A stretch of DNA of 23,904 nt from JBKJUK01 sp046590705 (GTDB lineage Bacteria; Acidobacteriota; Thermoanaerobaculia; Gp7-AA8), in contig JBKJUK010000246.1 of assembly GCA_046590705.1 (NCBI GenBank), positions 1 through 23,904 of the forward strand, given 5' to 3'. Positions 1-8,731 of this stretch are shown here, one piece after another. A program made the translations under genes and the position numbers. The notes under the pieces are model-generated. The model was not told the DNA's origin and did no database searches. It saw only the letters and a program-made list of their open reading frames with translations. How positions within the stretch are numbered: the stretch's first letter is position 1; each line of letters starts with the position of its first letter.

Positions 1-535
1 CCGGTAAACAACCGAAAATCAGAAGAGTCGCGGCGGGATGTCGTTGTTGGTCAAGCTGAGTCATCAGCGTCAACAGGATTCCGCAGGCGAGCAGCGTGGC
101 GATACATGAGAGTTGCGCAGCGAAAAACAGCGACGTCGTCCCGGTTATGCGAAACGCCGTCGCCAGGAATTGCTCGTAAGTGGCCGCACTATTTTGGAAG
201 AAACTCCAGTTCCGTTCGCCGCTTTCGACATACGAAACGGCATTGTTGTAAAAGCGAACAGCGTCTTTGTCAGCTCCGATGACAGTTCCGACGTAGGCGT
301 TAACCGCCGCTATGGACGCGTGCGCAAAAAGAGTTACGAAAAACGCGCAGATAACCGCAGGCCTCGTTCTGATTTCACGAAACAACAGTACCGTAAAGAA
401 CGAGCCGTAAAACAGCAGCCAGCCCGGCCAGTCCGCGGGATAGATCACGACCGGAACCAGCAGGAGCAGAGTAACGGCGGCTGTGCCGCCGACCAGAGTC
501 ATCAGACTCGCTGCTGAAGTCTCGGCGTTCCTCAT
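1..535 (-). CDS. Partial polytopic membrane protein, possible polysaccharide polymerase
   Basis: An open frame of 178 codons starts at the ATG at 535-533 and runs off the left edge without a stop. It begins MRNAETSAASLMTLVGG. Hydrophobic stretches follow at about residues 10-31, 38-50, 58-78 and 135-158, with a polar loop near residues 85-120 that contains DKDAVRFYNNA and NWSFFQNSA. This looks like an inner-membrane protein with one extracytoplasmic loop so far. The start overlaps the flippase stop as ATGA, so it is translationally coupled to that gene. A multi-spanning protein directly after a Wzx-like flippase is often the Wzy-type polymerase or another membrane assembly factor. I see no diagnostic motif in the visible part, so the function is inferred from position only. 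It could also be an ArnT- or GT39-like glycosyltransferase. Confidence 0.72.
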   Translation of the reverse strand, partial: MRNAETSAASLMTLVGGTAAVTLLLLVPVVIYPADWPGWLLFYGSFFTVLLFREIRTRPAVICAFFVTLFAHASIAAVNAYVGTVIGADKDAVRFYNNAVSYVESGERNWSFFQNSAATYEQFLATAFRITGTTSLFFAAQLSCIATLLACGILLTLMTQLDQQRHPAATLLIFGCLP

Positions 536-1923
536 CTGCGACCGACCGCCGATTCGCCTGCAAGTCGCGAAGGAGGAAGCAGGCCAGCGCGCCAGCCGAG
601 AAAGATCACCAGTGACATGACGATGGGAGTGCTGGCAGCGAACACCGCCGCCGCACCGTACACCCCCCATCGAGCGATACAGATCACGTGCAGCAGCGCG
701 ATCAGGATCGCGCCGACGGTGGAAGCTTTGAGCAATAAACTCGTACGACCAGCAGCGAACATCAATGGATTCACCCAGACCAGCGGAGCCCAGATCATAA
801 CGCCCCAGGCCATGAGCGCAAACAAGGTGCTGGCTTCCGAGTAGGCCGGCCCTACCGTGTAGCGAATCGCGACAGGCACGATGAGTACCGCGCCAGCGTA
901 GAGAGCGATTCCGAAGATGCCGAGCAGGCCGGTGAGCTTGCGGACGAATTGCTGCATCTCCGCGAATCGACGTGCCGCGTACATGCGAGCCAGCTCAGGG
1001 TAGATGACCATGAACGCGGGATCGGCAATGGTCCACATGGCCGCCATGAAGGTCTTGGCAATCCGGTAAATCCCGACGGCTGGTAGTTCGACGAAGTAAG
1101 CAAGCAGGGTGATGTCCAGATCCTTGGTCGGAATCATCGTCCAGGAAAGCGCGTAGGTATGACTTACAAACGTAGCAATTTCCTTTTTGCGCGGCTGGAG
1201 CAGCGAGATCGGCGCGCGCGTGGCCAGCAGCGGAACCCGACGGTGAAGATGCCGCAGGGCCGCCGCCAGCAGTACTGCATTGGTGAGCAGATTACCGATG
1301 ACAGTGATCAGCAGAATTCCGAGCAGACCGACCCCGAAATACCAGAGAGCAATGATGGTCGCGACCAGCTTGAAGGCGGCGCCGCCGATGGTGACGATTG
1401 CCTGCGTCTTGAATTCCGAGAACACCCGCAGAATGCCTGTGGCCGTGGCCGTCGACACGTTCATGAAGAAAATCCCGAGCGCACTCAGAATGATCACAGT
1501 CGAAGCCCGCTCATCATCGAGCAGGCTGGTTCCCGCCAGCCCGGCCAGCATCGACACGCCCAGTAGAGCGAGCGTACCGGTAGCGGCGTCGGCGAGCAGG
1601 GAGAGCTTCACTGCGGCAAGTGTCCTTGCACCATCACCCGCTTCCCAGAATTCACTGACATACTTGATGACTGCCTCATGGAGTCGCAGCTCCATGGCCT
1701 GAAAGACAATCGCCGATACACCGAGTCCCACCGAGAGAATGCCGAGTTCGCGGGGGCCGAGGGCGCGACCTATCAATAGAGTCTGGATGAAGGTCATCCC
1801 CATCCCGAAAATGGAGGAAGCGTACTGCCAGGAAAGGTTCCCGTAAAATCTGGCGGGTACACCCCTGACAATCAGAGCCAGTAATCGCCGCTGCCAGCCG
1901 TGCATGCGCGAGGCGGGGCTCAT
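532..1923 (-). CDS. wzx: Wzx-like polysaccharide flippase (MOP/MATE superfamily)
   Basis: This 463-residue protein is strongly hydrophobic along its length, with a pattern consistent with about 12 membrane helices. It begins with a short basic cytoplasmic stretch (MHGWQRRLLALIVRG). The first helices read SSIFGMGMTFIQTLLIGRALGP, in which a small-residue helix is followed by the 'R-x-LGP-x-ELG' turn typical of polysaccharide exporters of the Wzx/RfbX/PST family. Family members flip undecaprenyl-diphosphate-linked oligosaccharide across the inner membrane. Length and topology fit the family norm. The ATG overlaps the upstream glycosyltransferase stop as ATGA, and the gene's own stop overlaps the next start in the same way. 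The position downstream of nucleotide-sugar and transferase genes supports the role. The substrate cannot be read from the sequence. Confidence 0.88.
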   Translation of the reverse strand: MSPASRMHGWQRRLLALIVRGVPARFYGNLSWQYASSIFGMGMTFIQTLLIGRALGPRELGILSVGLGVSAIVFQAMELRLHEAVIKYVSEFWEAGDGARTLAAVKLSLLADAATGTLALLGVSMLAGLAGTSLLDDERASTVIILSALGIFFMNVSTATATGILRVFSEFKTQAIVTIGGAAFKLVATIIALWYFGVGLLGILLITVIGNLLTNAVLLAAALRHLHRRVPLLATRAPISLLQPRKKEIATFVSHTYALSWTMIPTKDLDITLLAYFVELPAVGIYRIAKTFMAAMWTIADPAFMVIYPELARMYAARRFAEMQQFVRKLTGLLGIFGIALYAGAVLIVPVAIRYTVGPAYSEASTLFALMAWGVMIWAPLVWVNPLMFAAGRTSLLLKASTVGAILIALLHVICIARWGVYGAAAVFAASTPIVMSLVIFLGWRAGLLPPSRLAGESAVGRR

Positions 1924-3185
1924 CGCGAACGATGCCCCACCACCGCCTCGCCCGAGCGCTGCACTGCAGCCAGCATCTGCCTGACGTAGATCTTTCCCGC
2001 GCTAGCCTCGGAATGGAACTCTTCAATCCATTCTCGTCCTTTCGCACTCACTGCCGAATGAAAGGACCGGTCGTCTGCCAGGCGCGTCAACATAGCAGCA
2101 ATGCCTTCGACCGAGCGTTCCGACAGAATCGGATGCCATGGATAGAGCTGGCCCATCACTTCGGCATCCAGGTAAGAGATCACCGGCTTTCCGATCGACA
2201 AAGCCTCCAGCACGATGCTTCCAAACCACCCGACCCCGAAGTCATCGGCAACCACATCGGCAATCGAGTAAAGCGATATCAGTTGATCGCGAGTGAAACC
2301 ATAACCATCTTCCGGACGGAGCCAGAGCGCCTGCTTCTCGATCTGCAGCTCGCGAATGAACTCCTTGGCGCGATTAATATCAGGACCCGCAGGTCGATCG
2401 ATCATCACCAGGCCGGCGCGCTCGCGTCCGGGCTGCCTGGCGAAGGCAGCGAAGGCCTCGATCAGCAGATCGTTCCGCTTCCACTGACCGGAAGCACGGA
2501 ACGCGGGACGATCATCGATCATCATCCGCGACGGGTGGAAAACAACGAAGTCGAATTTTTCGGTTAACGCACGAACGGCAGCCGCTGAACCGCTCAACAC
2601 ACTGGACACCGGTTTGAGCCGCTCCGTGTCGACCAGTACTGGAAAGTAAACATTGGTTACCTTGGATTTCGAGATTCCGAGAGCGTCCAGTGCGGAAACG
2701 AAGGGGGCAAACGGCTGGGTCCAGATCTCGGCGCAATGACGAATCCCTGCGCGTTGGCGCCAGCCGGCAAAAACCGCGTACGACTTCAGCTTCAGCGTCG
2801 GGTAACTGAACAGAAATCGACGAGTGAATGGAAGCATGGTGAGGTCGCCGCCCGCTGTCATGAACGCAGCAGGCGCTTTCAGGAAGGGCGCAAAACTCGG
2901 ACCGATACCGCTGAGAATCACGAGATCGAACTCATCGAGATCCCGCACCAGCAGCGAGCGTGAAGGTGCCAGCAGAGCCTTGACCGTAATGTATCGCTTC
3001 CTGTGAATCCAGAAGGGATACCCGGCCGAGAGTTCAGGGTCATCACTCTCCGGCATCTGCTGAGCGTCGGCCCTGTCGTCGATGAAAAGGTGAACGTCGA
3101 GGTCGGTCTGCTTCCGCAGAGCCTTCGCTATCTGATAGAAGTTGTTACAGATATTCCCATAGAAAGCGATCCGCATACCTGACAT
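1920..3185 (-). CDS. Glycosyltransferase, GT4-like (GT-B fold)
   Basis: The protein has 421 residues. The N-terminus (MSGMRIAFYGNICNNFYQIAKAL) looks like the first Rossmann strand and helix of a GT-B transferase. The C-terminal half carries the nucleotide-sugar region: ADVVADDFGVGWFGSIVLEALSIGKPV at about residues 311-335, with the conserved Glu near 327 in the retaining-GT4 context 'E-A-x-x-x-G-x-P-V'. It probably adds one sugar to the lipid-linked repeat unit at the cytoplasmic face. Donor and acceptor are unknown. A second ATG lies three codons inside (MRIAFYGN) and is equally plausible, since neither has a convincing ribosome site. The gene starts 18 bases after the amidotransferase stop and ends in an ATGA overlap with the flippase gene. 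Confidence 0.83.
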   Translation of the reverse strand: MSGMRIAFYGNICNNFYQIAKALRKQTDLDVHLFIDDRADAQQMPESDDPELSAGYPFWIHRKRYITVKALLAPSRSLLVRDLDEFDLVILSGIGPSFAPFLKAPAAFMTAGGDLTMLPFTRRFLFSYPTLKLKSYAVFAGWRQRAGIRHCAEIWTQPFAPFVSALDALGISKSKVTNVYFPVLVDTERLKPVSSVLSGSAAAVRALTEKFDFVVFHPSRMMIDDRPAFRASGQWKRNDLLIEAFAAFARQPGRERAGLVMIDRPAGPDINRAKEFIRELQIEKQALWLRPEDGYGFTRDQLISLYSIADVVADDFGVGWFGSIVLEALSIGKPVISYLDAEVMGQLYPWHPILSERSVEGIAAMLTRLADDRSFHSAVSAKGREWIEEFHSEASAGKIYVRQMLAAVQRSGEAVVGHRSR

Positions 3186-3203
3186 TACACAGAAGCTGAC
3201 GCG

Positions 3204-4418
3204 CTAGATGTCGGACTTCGAGGTGTACTTGATGTAAAAGCTCTTGGGAACCAGCTCCATCTTGTACATCAGCCAGAAAAAAGGCCGGAGACGCTCGAAA
3301 AGCTGCTTGTACGACTTGTAGTCCCGGTAGCTGCGCTTCGGCAGATTCATGAGACCTTCGAACTCGCTGTCCGTGAAATTCAGGCGCTTCTTGAGCGTAT
3401 CGAGAATTTCCGGTTCGAGTTTTGGTTCCTCGGCCATCAGACGCAGCGCTTCTGATCGATCCATCTGCCCCGATCTGGTCATGGCCGAGTAACCGTTCAT
3501 CCGCTGATCGATTCCCCATCGGCGTGGGAAGAAATAGCTGTGTGCGAAGGCCGTGAAGCGGTTCTCGAGATGGTGCCCGCCGTACCACTGCCATCCGAGC
3601 TCCTTTACCAGAAACTTCTTCACTTCTTCTTTGTCGTAGTCCATCCAGTACAGCGGCCGGATCTTCTTCACCCGGCTCACCAGCATGTACTTCAGGAACT
3701 TCGAAAACCAGAGGTTTGGATGCGTCCGCATCTTGTGTGTGGAATAGCTGTCACCGTGCTGCTTGACGACGCTCTGGATGTATTTCGCATCCATGTAGCA
3801 CCAGCCAATCGGCGAGACACCTTCGGTCCGAAAGGAATGACCCTCGAACATGTATTTGATGTTGTACTTCTCAGCGGCCATGTACAGCGTGGTGGCCAAT
3901 CCGAGGTCAGTCGCGGCATCGATGTCGGGAACTCCTGCACGGAAAAATGCACGATAGATATCGTTCGAGACTTCGTTGTCGATCACATGTGTGTAGAGTT
4001 CGATGTCGAGTTTCTTGAGTACGTTGTGAATATTCTCGACGGCGATCTTGGAATTCCAGGTATTGTCGTAGTGTGCGGCCAGAGGACGCAGACCGAGTTC
4101 CTTAGCTTTGTACAGCAGGTAGGAACTGTCGCACCCTCCGCTCACGCCGACCACCACATCGAAAGGCTTCCCTTTTCCTTCCTCCCGGATCTTCGCGGCC
4201 ATCTTCTCGAGGATCTGCGCCCCGGCCTGCCCGGTCGGGTACTCCGCATCTAGCTGGTCGTGCATCTTGCAGTAGTTACAGACACCGTCCGCATCAAAAA
4301 CGATTGCGGGAGTCTCGCTGTCGTAAATGCAGCGGGTGCAGACGAAGACCGACGACGATTTCAAACTTCCCGCCTGCTTCAGCGGAGTCGATGGATCCAG
4401 AATTGAAGCTCCAGCCAT
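3204..4418 (-). CDS. wbpG: N-acetyl sugar amidotransferase (WbpG family)
   Basis: The 404-residue protein has a four-cysteine zinc-binding N-terminus (CTRC at 27-30 and CNYC at 47-50). A PP-loop ATP-binding motif SGGCDSS follows at about 93-99, then AAHYDNTW. This is the layout of the WbpG/PseA-type N-acetyl sugar amidotransferases. In the known systems this enzyme activates the N-acetyl carbonyl of a nucleotide sugar with ATP and uses ammonia delivered by HisH2/HisF2 to give an acetamidino group. The two partner genes lie immediately upstream in the operon, which strongly supports the call. The ATG at 4418 has a good AAGGA ribosome site about seven bases upstream and follows the hisF2 stop after 12 bases. 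The exact sugar is not determined by sequence. Confidence 0.93.
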   Translation of the reverse strand: MAGASILDPSTPLKQAGSLKSSSVFVCTRCIYDSETPAIVFDADGVCNYCKMHDQLDAEYPTGQAGAQILEKMAAKIREEGKGKPFDVVVGVSGGCDSSYLLYKAKELGLRPLAAHYDNTWNSKIAVENIHNVLKKLDIELYTHVIDNEVSNDIYRAFFRAGVPDIDAATDLGLATTLYMAAEKYNIKYMFEGHSFRTEGVSPIGWCYMDAKYIQSVVKQHGDSYSTHKMRTHPNLWFSKFLKYMLVSRVKKIRPLYWMDYDKEEVKKFLVKELGWQWYGGHHLENRFTAFAHSYFFPRRWGIDQRMNGYSAMTRSGQMDRSEALRLMAEEPKLEPEILDTLKKRLNFTDSEFEGLMNLPKRSYRDYKSYKQLFERLRPFFWLMYKMELVPKSFYIKYTSKSDI

Positions 4419-4430
4419 GGTGATTCCTTC

Positions 4431-5198
4431 TCAGAGTGCGTCGAAAGTTTTTTTGAGTTCTGCGTGCGTAGGGAAGTTGACCAGAACCGCACGATGCGAA
4501 CCCTGGTACACGACCATGCTTCCAGCGGCCACGGCGGACGCACCGCCGATACTCACTGCCTTGAAAAAATCCTCAATGCTGCCCGCCCCACCGCTTGCGA
4601 TCAACGGCACGTCAATCGCTGACGCGACTCGTTTGATCAGGTCGGTATCATATCCGGCGAACGTACCATCCCTGTCGATCGAGGTCAGAAGAACTTCACC
4701 TGCTCCCCGCTTCTGCATCTCGACCGCCCATTCAACCGGATCCTTCTTTGTATTCTTCCTGCCACCAGCCGTCCATACCTCATACCGCCCGAACAGCGAT
4801 TTCTTTACGTCGATCGAGGCGATCACGGCCTGCGCACCGAAGCGGTCCGCGATCGAGGTGAGGAAAGCCGGATTCTCGTGTGAGTACGTATTGATGGCCA
4901 CCTTCTCGGCGCCGAGTGTGAACAGAGCGGCGACATCGTCGAGATCACGAACCCCGCCGCCGTAGCTGAAAGGCATGAAGCATTCCGTGGCGATTTCGTT
5001 CAGCAGCTTGAACTGCGGCTTCTTGTTCTCTGGTGTTGCAGTGATATCGAGGAAGATCACTTCGTCGACTTCCTTGTCGTTGTAGATGCGGAGCGTGTTG
5101 ATCGGATCGCCGACATACGCGGCGTCCTTGAACTTAACGGTCTTCACCAGCCCCCAGTTCCTGAGCAGCAGGCAGGGCATTACGCGCACTTTGAGCAT
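4431..5198 (-). CDS. hisF2: HisF2-like cyclase-fold subunit of the sugar amidotransferase
   Basis: The 255-residue TIM-barrel protein is homologous to imidazole glycerol phosphate synthase subunit HisF (RVMPCLLLRNWGLVKT, SYGGGVRDLDD, IASIDVKK, SGGAGSIEDF). The Asp at position 11, essential for the cyclase in true HisF (CLDV), is Leu here (CLLL). The second catalytic Asp at about 130 is kept. Loss of Asp11, the sugar-gene context and the neighbouring WbpG identify the HisF2 branch. This branch channels ammonia from HisH2 to the amidotransferase rather than making histidine. The start overlaps the hisH2 stop by one base (TGATG), so the two subunits should be made in step. Confidence 0.92.
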   Translation of the reverse strand: MLKVRVMPCLLLRNWGLVKTVKFKDAAYVGDPINTLRIYNDKEVDEVIFLDITATPENKKPQFKLLNEIATECFMPFSYGGGVRDLDDVAALFTLGAEKVAINTYSHENPAFLTSIADRFGAQAVIASIDVKKSLFGRYEVWTAGGRKNTKKDPVEWAVEMQKRGAGEVLLTSIDRDGTFAGYDTDLIKRVASAIDVPLIASGGAGSIEDFFKAVSIGGASAVAAGSMVVYQGSHRAVLVNFPTHAELKKTFDAL

Positions 5199-5812
5199 CA
5201 GGGAAGCTCCGCGAAGTTCTTGAGCAGCCGCATCCCATGCTTGTGACTCTTCTCAGGATGGAACTGCGCTCCGAAAACATTGTCCTTCTGCACCGAGGAA
5301 ACGAAATCAAGGCCATATGGAGTCGTGGCCAGAACGTCATCGCTGGATTGACAGGTCACGTAGTACGAATGAACGAAGTAGAAGCCGTGATCCTCATCCA
5401 GATCACGGAAGAGCGTATCTTTGCGAACTGGAGTGACTACGTTCCAGCCCATGTGCGGGACGCGCAGGCGAGCTTCCGCTTCGAAACGAAACTTCACGGT
5501 TTGACCGTCGATCCATCCGAGGCCCGGTTCCTTCCCCTCTTCGCTGCCTCGAGTGAGAAGTTGCATCCCCAGACAGATGCCGAGCACCGGTACGCGCCGC
5601 TCCAGGACCTGCTGATCGAGCACGGGTCGCAGGCCGGATGCGTTGAGACTTCCCATGCCATGGTCGAAGGCGCCCACACCGGGGAGAATCAACTTGTCAG
5701 CGCGCTCGATTTCTTCGGCCTTTCCGGAGACTGAGGCTTCCACGTCCAGACGCTTCAGCATGTTCAGAATGGAGCCGACGTTGCCGACGCCGTAGTCAAC
5801 GATCACGATCAT
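5198..5812 (-). CDS. hisH2: HisH2-like glutamine amidotransferase subunit
   Basis: This 204-residue class I glutamine amidotransferase has the nucleophile elbow GICLGMQLL (Cys80) and the His-x-Glu pair QFHPEKS near 185. It begins MIVIVDYGVGNVGSI. The open frame extends far upstream, but that extension lies inside the preceding acyltransferase gene. The ATG at 5812 starts exactly at the HisH domain and overlaps the upstream stop as ATGA, so I take it as the start. It hydrolyses glutamine and passes ammonia through HisF2 to WbpG. A true histidine-operon HisH is unlikely because no other his genes are present and the partner HisF lacks its cyclase Asp. Confidence 0.93.
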   Translation of the reverse strand: MIVIVDYGVGNVGSILNMLKRLDVEASVSGKAEEIERADKLILPGVGAFDHGMGSLNASGLRPVLDQQVLERRVPVLGICLGMQLLTRGSEEGKEPGLGWIDGQTVKFRFEAEARLRVPHMGWNVVTPVRKDTLFRDLDEDHGFYFVHSYYVTCQSSDDVLATTPYGLDFVSSVQKDNVFGAQFHPEKSHKHGMRLLKNFAELP

Positions 5813-6813
5813 GGAGTCACCAGCGTAGCGGTTGCCGATGGAGCCTTCAGCCATCGATGGAATGTCACTTCTTCGTAAACCGAATGAAAGCCTGTGCGCA
5901 CATGCAACTTCGCAGAGACGTGATTCTTCGTCGCGTATCCGGAATCGACGAACTCCGCGCCGGCATTTTTCATCCACGACAATGCGCCACGAAACAACGC
6001 AATTCCGAGCCCCTGGCCGCGGGCGCGACGATCGAGTCCAAGCGAACGCATGCCTGCATAGCGATATCCGAGCGCCTCGGAAATGGAATCGCACATCTCG
6101 AGCACGAAGTAGCCGGCCGGACGCTCCTCGAAATCGACCACCAGCACCGGCTGTCGTTTCTCCCAGGCGCTCCTCACCCACTTGCCGTACATCGGATCGA
6201 CAGCGCCCGGTTTAAATCCTGGATCGCAGTGAAAATGTCCTCGCGGATACTGGTGACTCTCGGCGATCTGCACAACCGCTTCGAGATCCGACCCGGTCAT
6301 TTCGCGCACCCGTGGATCACAGGTGGAGTCCTTCATCCGGTCCGTTGCCACAACAGGCCAGACGATGTTCTCGTAGTACCTGAACCCATTCTCCTCGAAC
6401 AGGTGAAGTGCGGGAAGTTGATCGCCATGAATTCGTGCGGATACGAAGGAAACATCACGACGCTGCAGGCTTTCCATGCATGCATCGAAGGTGGCTTTCA
6501 TGGCAGAGCCGTACTCACCTTTCGTGTAGACGAGTTGCAGACCCGCGGTCGGAAATCCGAAGTGTTCCTGGTCCCACTTGCTCACTCGCGCTGCCAGAAG
6601 GCACCCACCTGCACCATCTTCGGACCAGAAGAGACTCCAGTCGTCGCTGGCCATCATCGAATCGAATCGCGTCAGCAGCAGACTATGCCACCCCTCGGGA
6701 CGCTGCGCAGGGTAATGACGATAGTGATCGAACTCATAATCGTGCAGCCCCTGGGCGAGTATGCTCCGCAGATCGACAGACGTGATCCTGTCCGCACTGT
6801 TCAGAGTGCCCAT
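5809..6813 (-). CDS. WecD-like GNAT N-acyltransferase
   Basis: The 334-residue protein has two GNAT-like halves. The N-terminal half contains KWDQEHFGFPTAGL (about 79-92), matching the 'WD-x-x-x-FG' motif of WecD/RffC-type dTDP-4-amino-sugar acetyltransferases. The C-terminal half has the acetyl-CoA loop RRARGQGLGIALF (about 262-274) and NHVSAKLHVRTGF. It probably N-acylates an amino sugar formed by one of the upstream aminotransferases. The ATG at 6813 follows GGAG with about seven bases of spacing. An upstream in-frame extension of 43 codons overlaps the asnB end, has low-complexity Arg/Ser composition and is not part of the gene. The gap from asnB is 43 bases. The acyl donor and substrate are inferred, not shown. 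Confidence 0.82.
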   Translation of the reverse strand: MGTLNSADRITSVDLRSILAQGLHDYEFDHYRHYPAQRPEGWHSLLLTRFDSMMASDDWSLFWSEDGAGGCLLAARVSKWDQEHFGFPTAGLQLVYTKGEYGSAMKATFDACMESLQRRDVSFVSARIHGDQLPALHLFEENGFRYYENIVWPVVATDRMKDSTCDPRVREMTGSDLEAVVQIAESHQYPRGHFHCDPGFKPGAVDPMYGKWVRSAWEKRQPVLVVDFEERPAGYFVLEMCDSISEALGYRYAGMRSLGLDRRARGQGLGIALFRGALSWMKNAGAEFVDSGYATKNHVSAKLHVRTGFHSVYEEVTFHRWLKAPSATATLVTP

Positions 6814-6856
6814 GAGAGATCTCCGTCGGCGAGAGCCACCTGTCTGCAGGTCGTGC

Positions 6857-8731
6857 TCATAGATACTTCTGAGCCCATTCTTCGAAGCTGAGGAACGACC
6901 AGATGAGCAACCTGCGGTTCGCTCGTCCGTCGAGATGCTCACCGACCAGACTCTTCACTGTATCGCGGTCGAAGTAATCGTAGATACGGGCAGACGGGTT
7001 GAACAGGACCCGCTTCACATAGTCGATGCTGTCGCCTTTGAACCAGCTGGCGTCAGGTGCAGAGAATCCCTGCTTTTCACCATCCGTGACCTCAGCCGGG
7101 ATGTACTTTTGCATACCACGGCGCAGGAGTAACTTTCCATCTTTGGTTTTGTTGAAGTAGACCGCGGTCTTGAGTCCCGGTTCGTTCTCATTCAGACGAA
7201 CCACATCCTTGAGATTCCCAAGCTTCATCCGTACCGGAAGATTCATGGCGAAGTCGACCAGGTCATTGTCCAGAAAGGGAACACGTGTCTCCAGACTGTG
7301 AGCCATGCTCAGCTTGTCTTCGACCACAAGCAGTCCATGCATGAAGGTCTTGGCCTCGAAATAGAGAGAGTGGTTCACATAGTCTTCGGGACGTGTCAGT
7401 TCCGAGGCGTGCGTGGTGAAGACGTTGCTGAAGATATCTCGCGTCCAGACGTGGCTGACATCCTTCCAGATCGGGTTGAAGAGCTTTCGCAGTTCGCTGT
7501 TGTCGACCAGCCGCTGCCAGTACGCGTAATACTTGTCGACGTAGTGATCGAAGTCATCGTTCACCACGGCGCGGTAATAACGCCAGGGGTAGCCGCCGAA
7601 GATCTCGTCGCCTCCACTCCCGGAAAGAACCACCTTGACGAACTTGCTGGCCAGCTGCGCTGCGTAAAAATTCGGATAGCTTTGTCCTACCCGCGGCTCT
7701 TCGAGATGCCAGGCCAGACGCGGCATGACACGTTCCATGTCGCCGGCCTTCAGCACCATCTCGTAGTGCTCGGTCTTGAACAGATACGACATGTACTCAG
7801 CACGCGCCCGCTCGTCAAAACTCAGTTCCAGACCTGACGCCGATCGAAGGTCGAAACCGCAGGTAAAGGTCTTCAGGTAAGGCAGCTGTTTCGCGGCAAT
7901 GGCTGTGATCGATCCGGAATCCATACCGCCGCTGAGATACGAACCGACGTCGACGTCGCTCACCAGTTGCCGATTGACGGCCTGCACGAAAAGCCGATCG
8001 AACTCTTCGAGGTATTCACGCTCGTCCAGAGGATGATCCGGCTCGGTGAAGTTGAAATCCCAGTAGCGTGAAACGCGCGGAACCGTGTCCTGGTCCTGTT
8101 TGAAACGAAGAAACGACCCGGCCGGAAGTAGCCGAACATTCGCGTAGAGCGTTCGGTCGGTAAAGAAGTTCTGGAACGTAAAATACTCGAGCAGAGCTTC
8201 CGGATCGACACTCGCGCTGCAGGACGGATGCTGAAGGATCGCTTTCACTTCCGATGCGAAAGCGATCATCCCATCCGCAGCGTAGTAGTACATCGGCTTG
8301 ATGCCGTAACGATCGCGGGCAATGAAGAGCTCGCGTGTAGTCTTGTCCCAGATCGCGAATGCGAACATACCGTTGAAGCGATCGAGACAATCGGCGCCCC
8401 ATTGCGCATAGGCGTTGAGCACGACCTCTGAGTCCGTCCTGGAGTGAAACTGCCAGCCCAGCGACTCCAGCTCAACGCGCAGTGCAGAGAAGTTGTAGAT
8501 CTCACCGTTGTAGCTGAGCACGTACCGGCCATCGCGCGTCTGCATGGGCTGCTGCCCGGCCGGCGAAAGATCGATGATGGATAAACGCCTGTGCCCCAGA
8601 GCCATGGCACCGTCGATGAAAAATCCTTCGCCGTCCGGACCGCGATGCGCGATGGCGTCGGTCATGCGACGAAGAATCACCGGCGAGGCTGGATCAGCTC
8701 CGCGACTCAGGTACCCCGCTACGCCACACAT
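6857..8731 (-). CDS. asnB: AsnB-type glutamine-hydrolysing amidotransferase
   Basis: The 624-residue protein starts MCGVAGYLSRG, which gives the N-terminal Cys nucleophile of class II glutaminases, with HRGPDGEGFF, LGHRRLSIIDLS and YNGEIYNF downstream. The C-terminal synthetase domain has the ATP PP-loop SYLSGGMDSGS (about 264-274) and the later VEDKLSMAHSLETRVPFLD. Length fits full AsnB. Members in polysaccharide loci may amidate a sugar carboxyl group instead of aspartate; the Francisella O-antigen homologue is proposed to do so. That use fits a locus handling uronic acid sugars, but sequence does not separate the two. The start codon follows the upstream aminotransferase stop with no gap and has no clear ribosome site, which suggests coupled translation. 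Confidence 0.92.
   Translation of the reverse strand: MCGVAGYLSRGADPASPVILRRMTDAIAHRGPDGEGFFIDGAMALGHRRLSIIDLSPAGQQPMQTRDGRYVLSYNGEIYNFSALRVELESLGWQFHSRTDSEVVLNAYAQWGADCLDRFNGMFAFAIWDKTTRELFIARDRYGIKPMYYYAADGMIAFASEVKAILQHPSCSASVDPEALLEYFTFQNFFTDRTLYANVRLLPAGSFLRFKQDQDTVPRVSRYWDFNFTEPDHPLDEREYLEEFDRLFVQAVNRQLVSDVDVGSYLSGGMDSGSITAIAAKQLPYLKTFTCGFDLRSASGLELSFDERARAEYMSYLFKTEHYEMVLKAGDMERVMPRLAWHLEEPRVGQSYPNFYAAQLASKFVKVVLSGSGGDEIFGGYPWRYYRAVVNDDFDHYVDKYYAYWQRLVDNSELRKLFNPIWKDVSHVWTRDIFSNVFTTHASELTRPEDYVNHSLYFEAKTFMHGLLVVEDKLSMAHSLETRVPFLDNDLVDFAMNLPVRMKLGNLKDVVRLNENEPGLKTAVYFNKTKDGKLLLRRGMQKYIPAEVTDGEKQGFSAPDASWFKGDSIDYVKRVLFNPSARIYDYFDRDTVKSLVGEHLDGRANRRLLIWSFLSFEEWAQKYL

Noticed and set aside
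4431..5812. Histidine biosynthesis genes hisF and hisH
   Set aside because: HisF lacks Asp11, there are no other his genes, and WbpG is adjacent, which points to the HisF2/HisH2 sugar branch.
5813..6181. Long N-terminal extension of the HisH2 frame
   Set aside because: It lies within the WecD-like gene in another frame. The HisH fold begins at the ATG at 5812, which overlaps the upstream stop.
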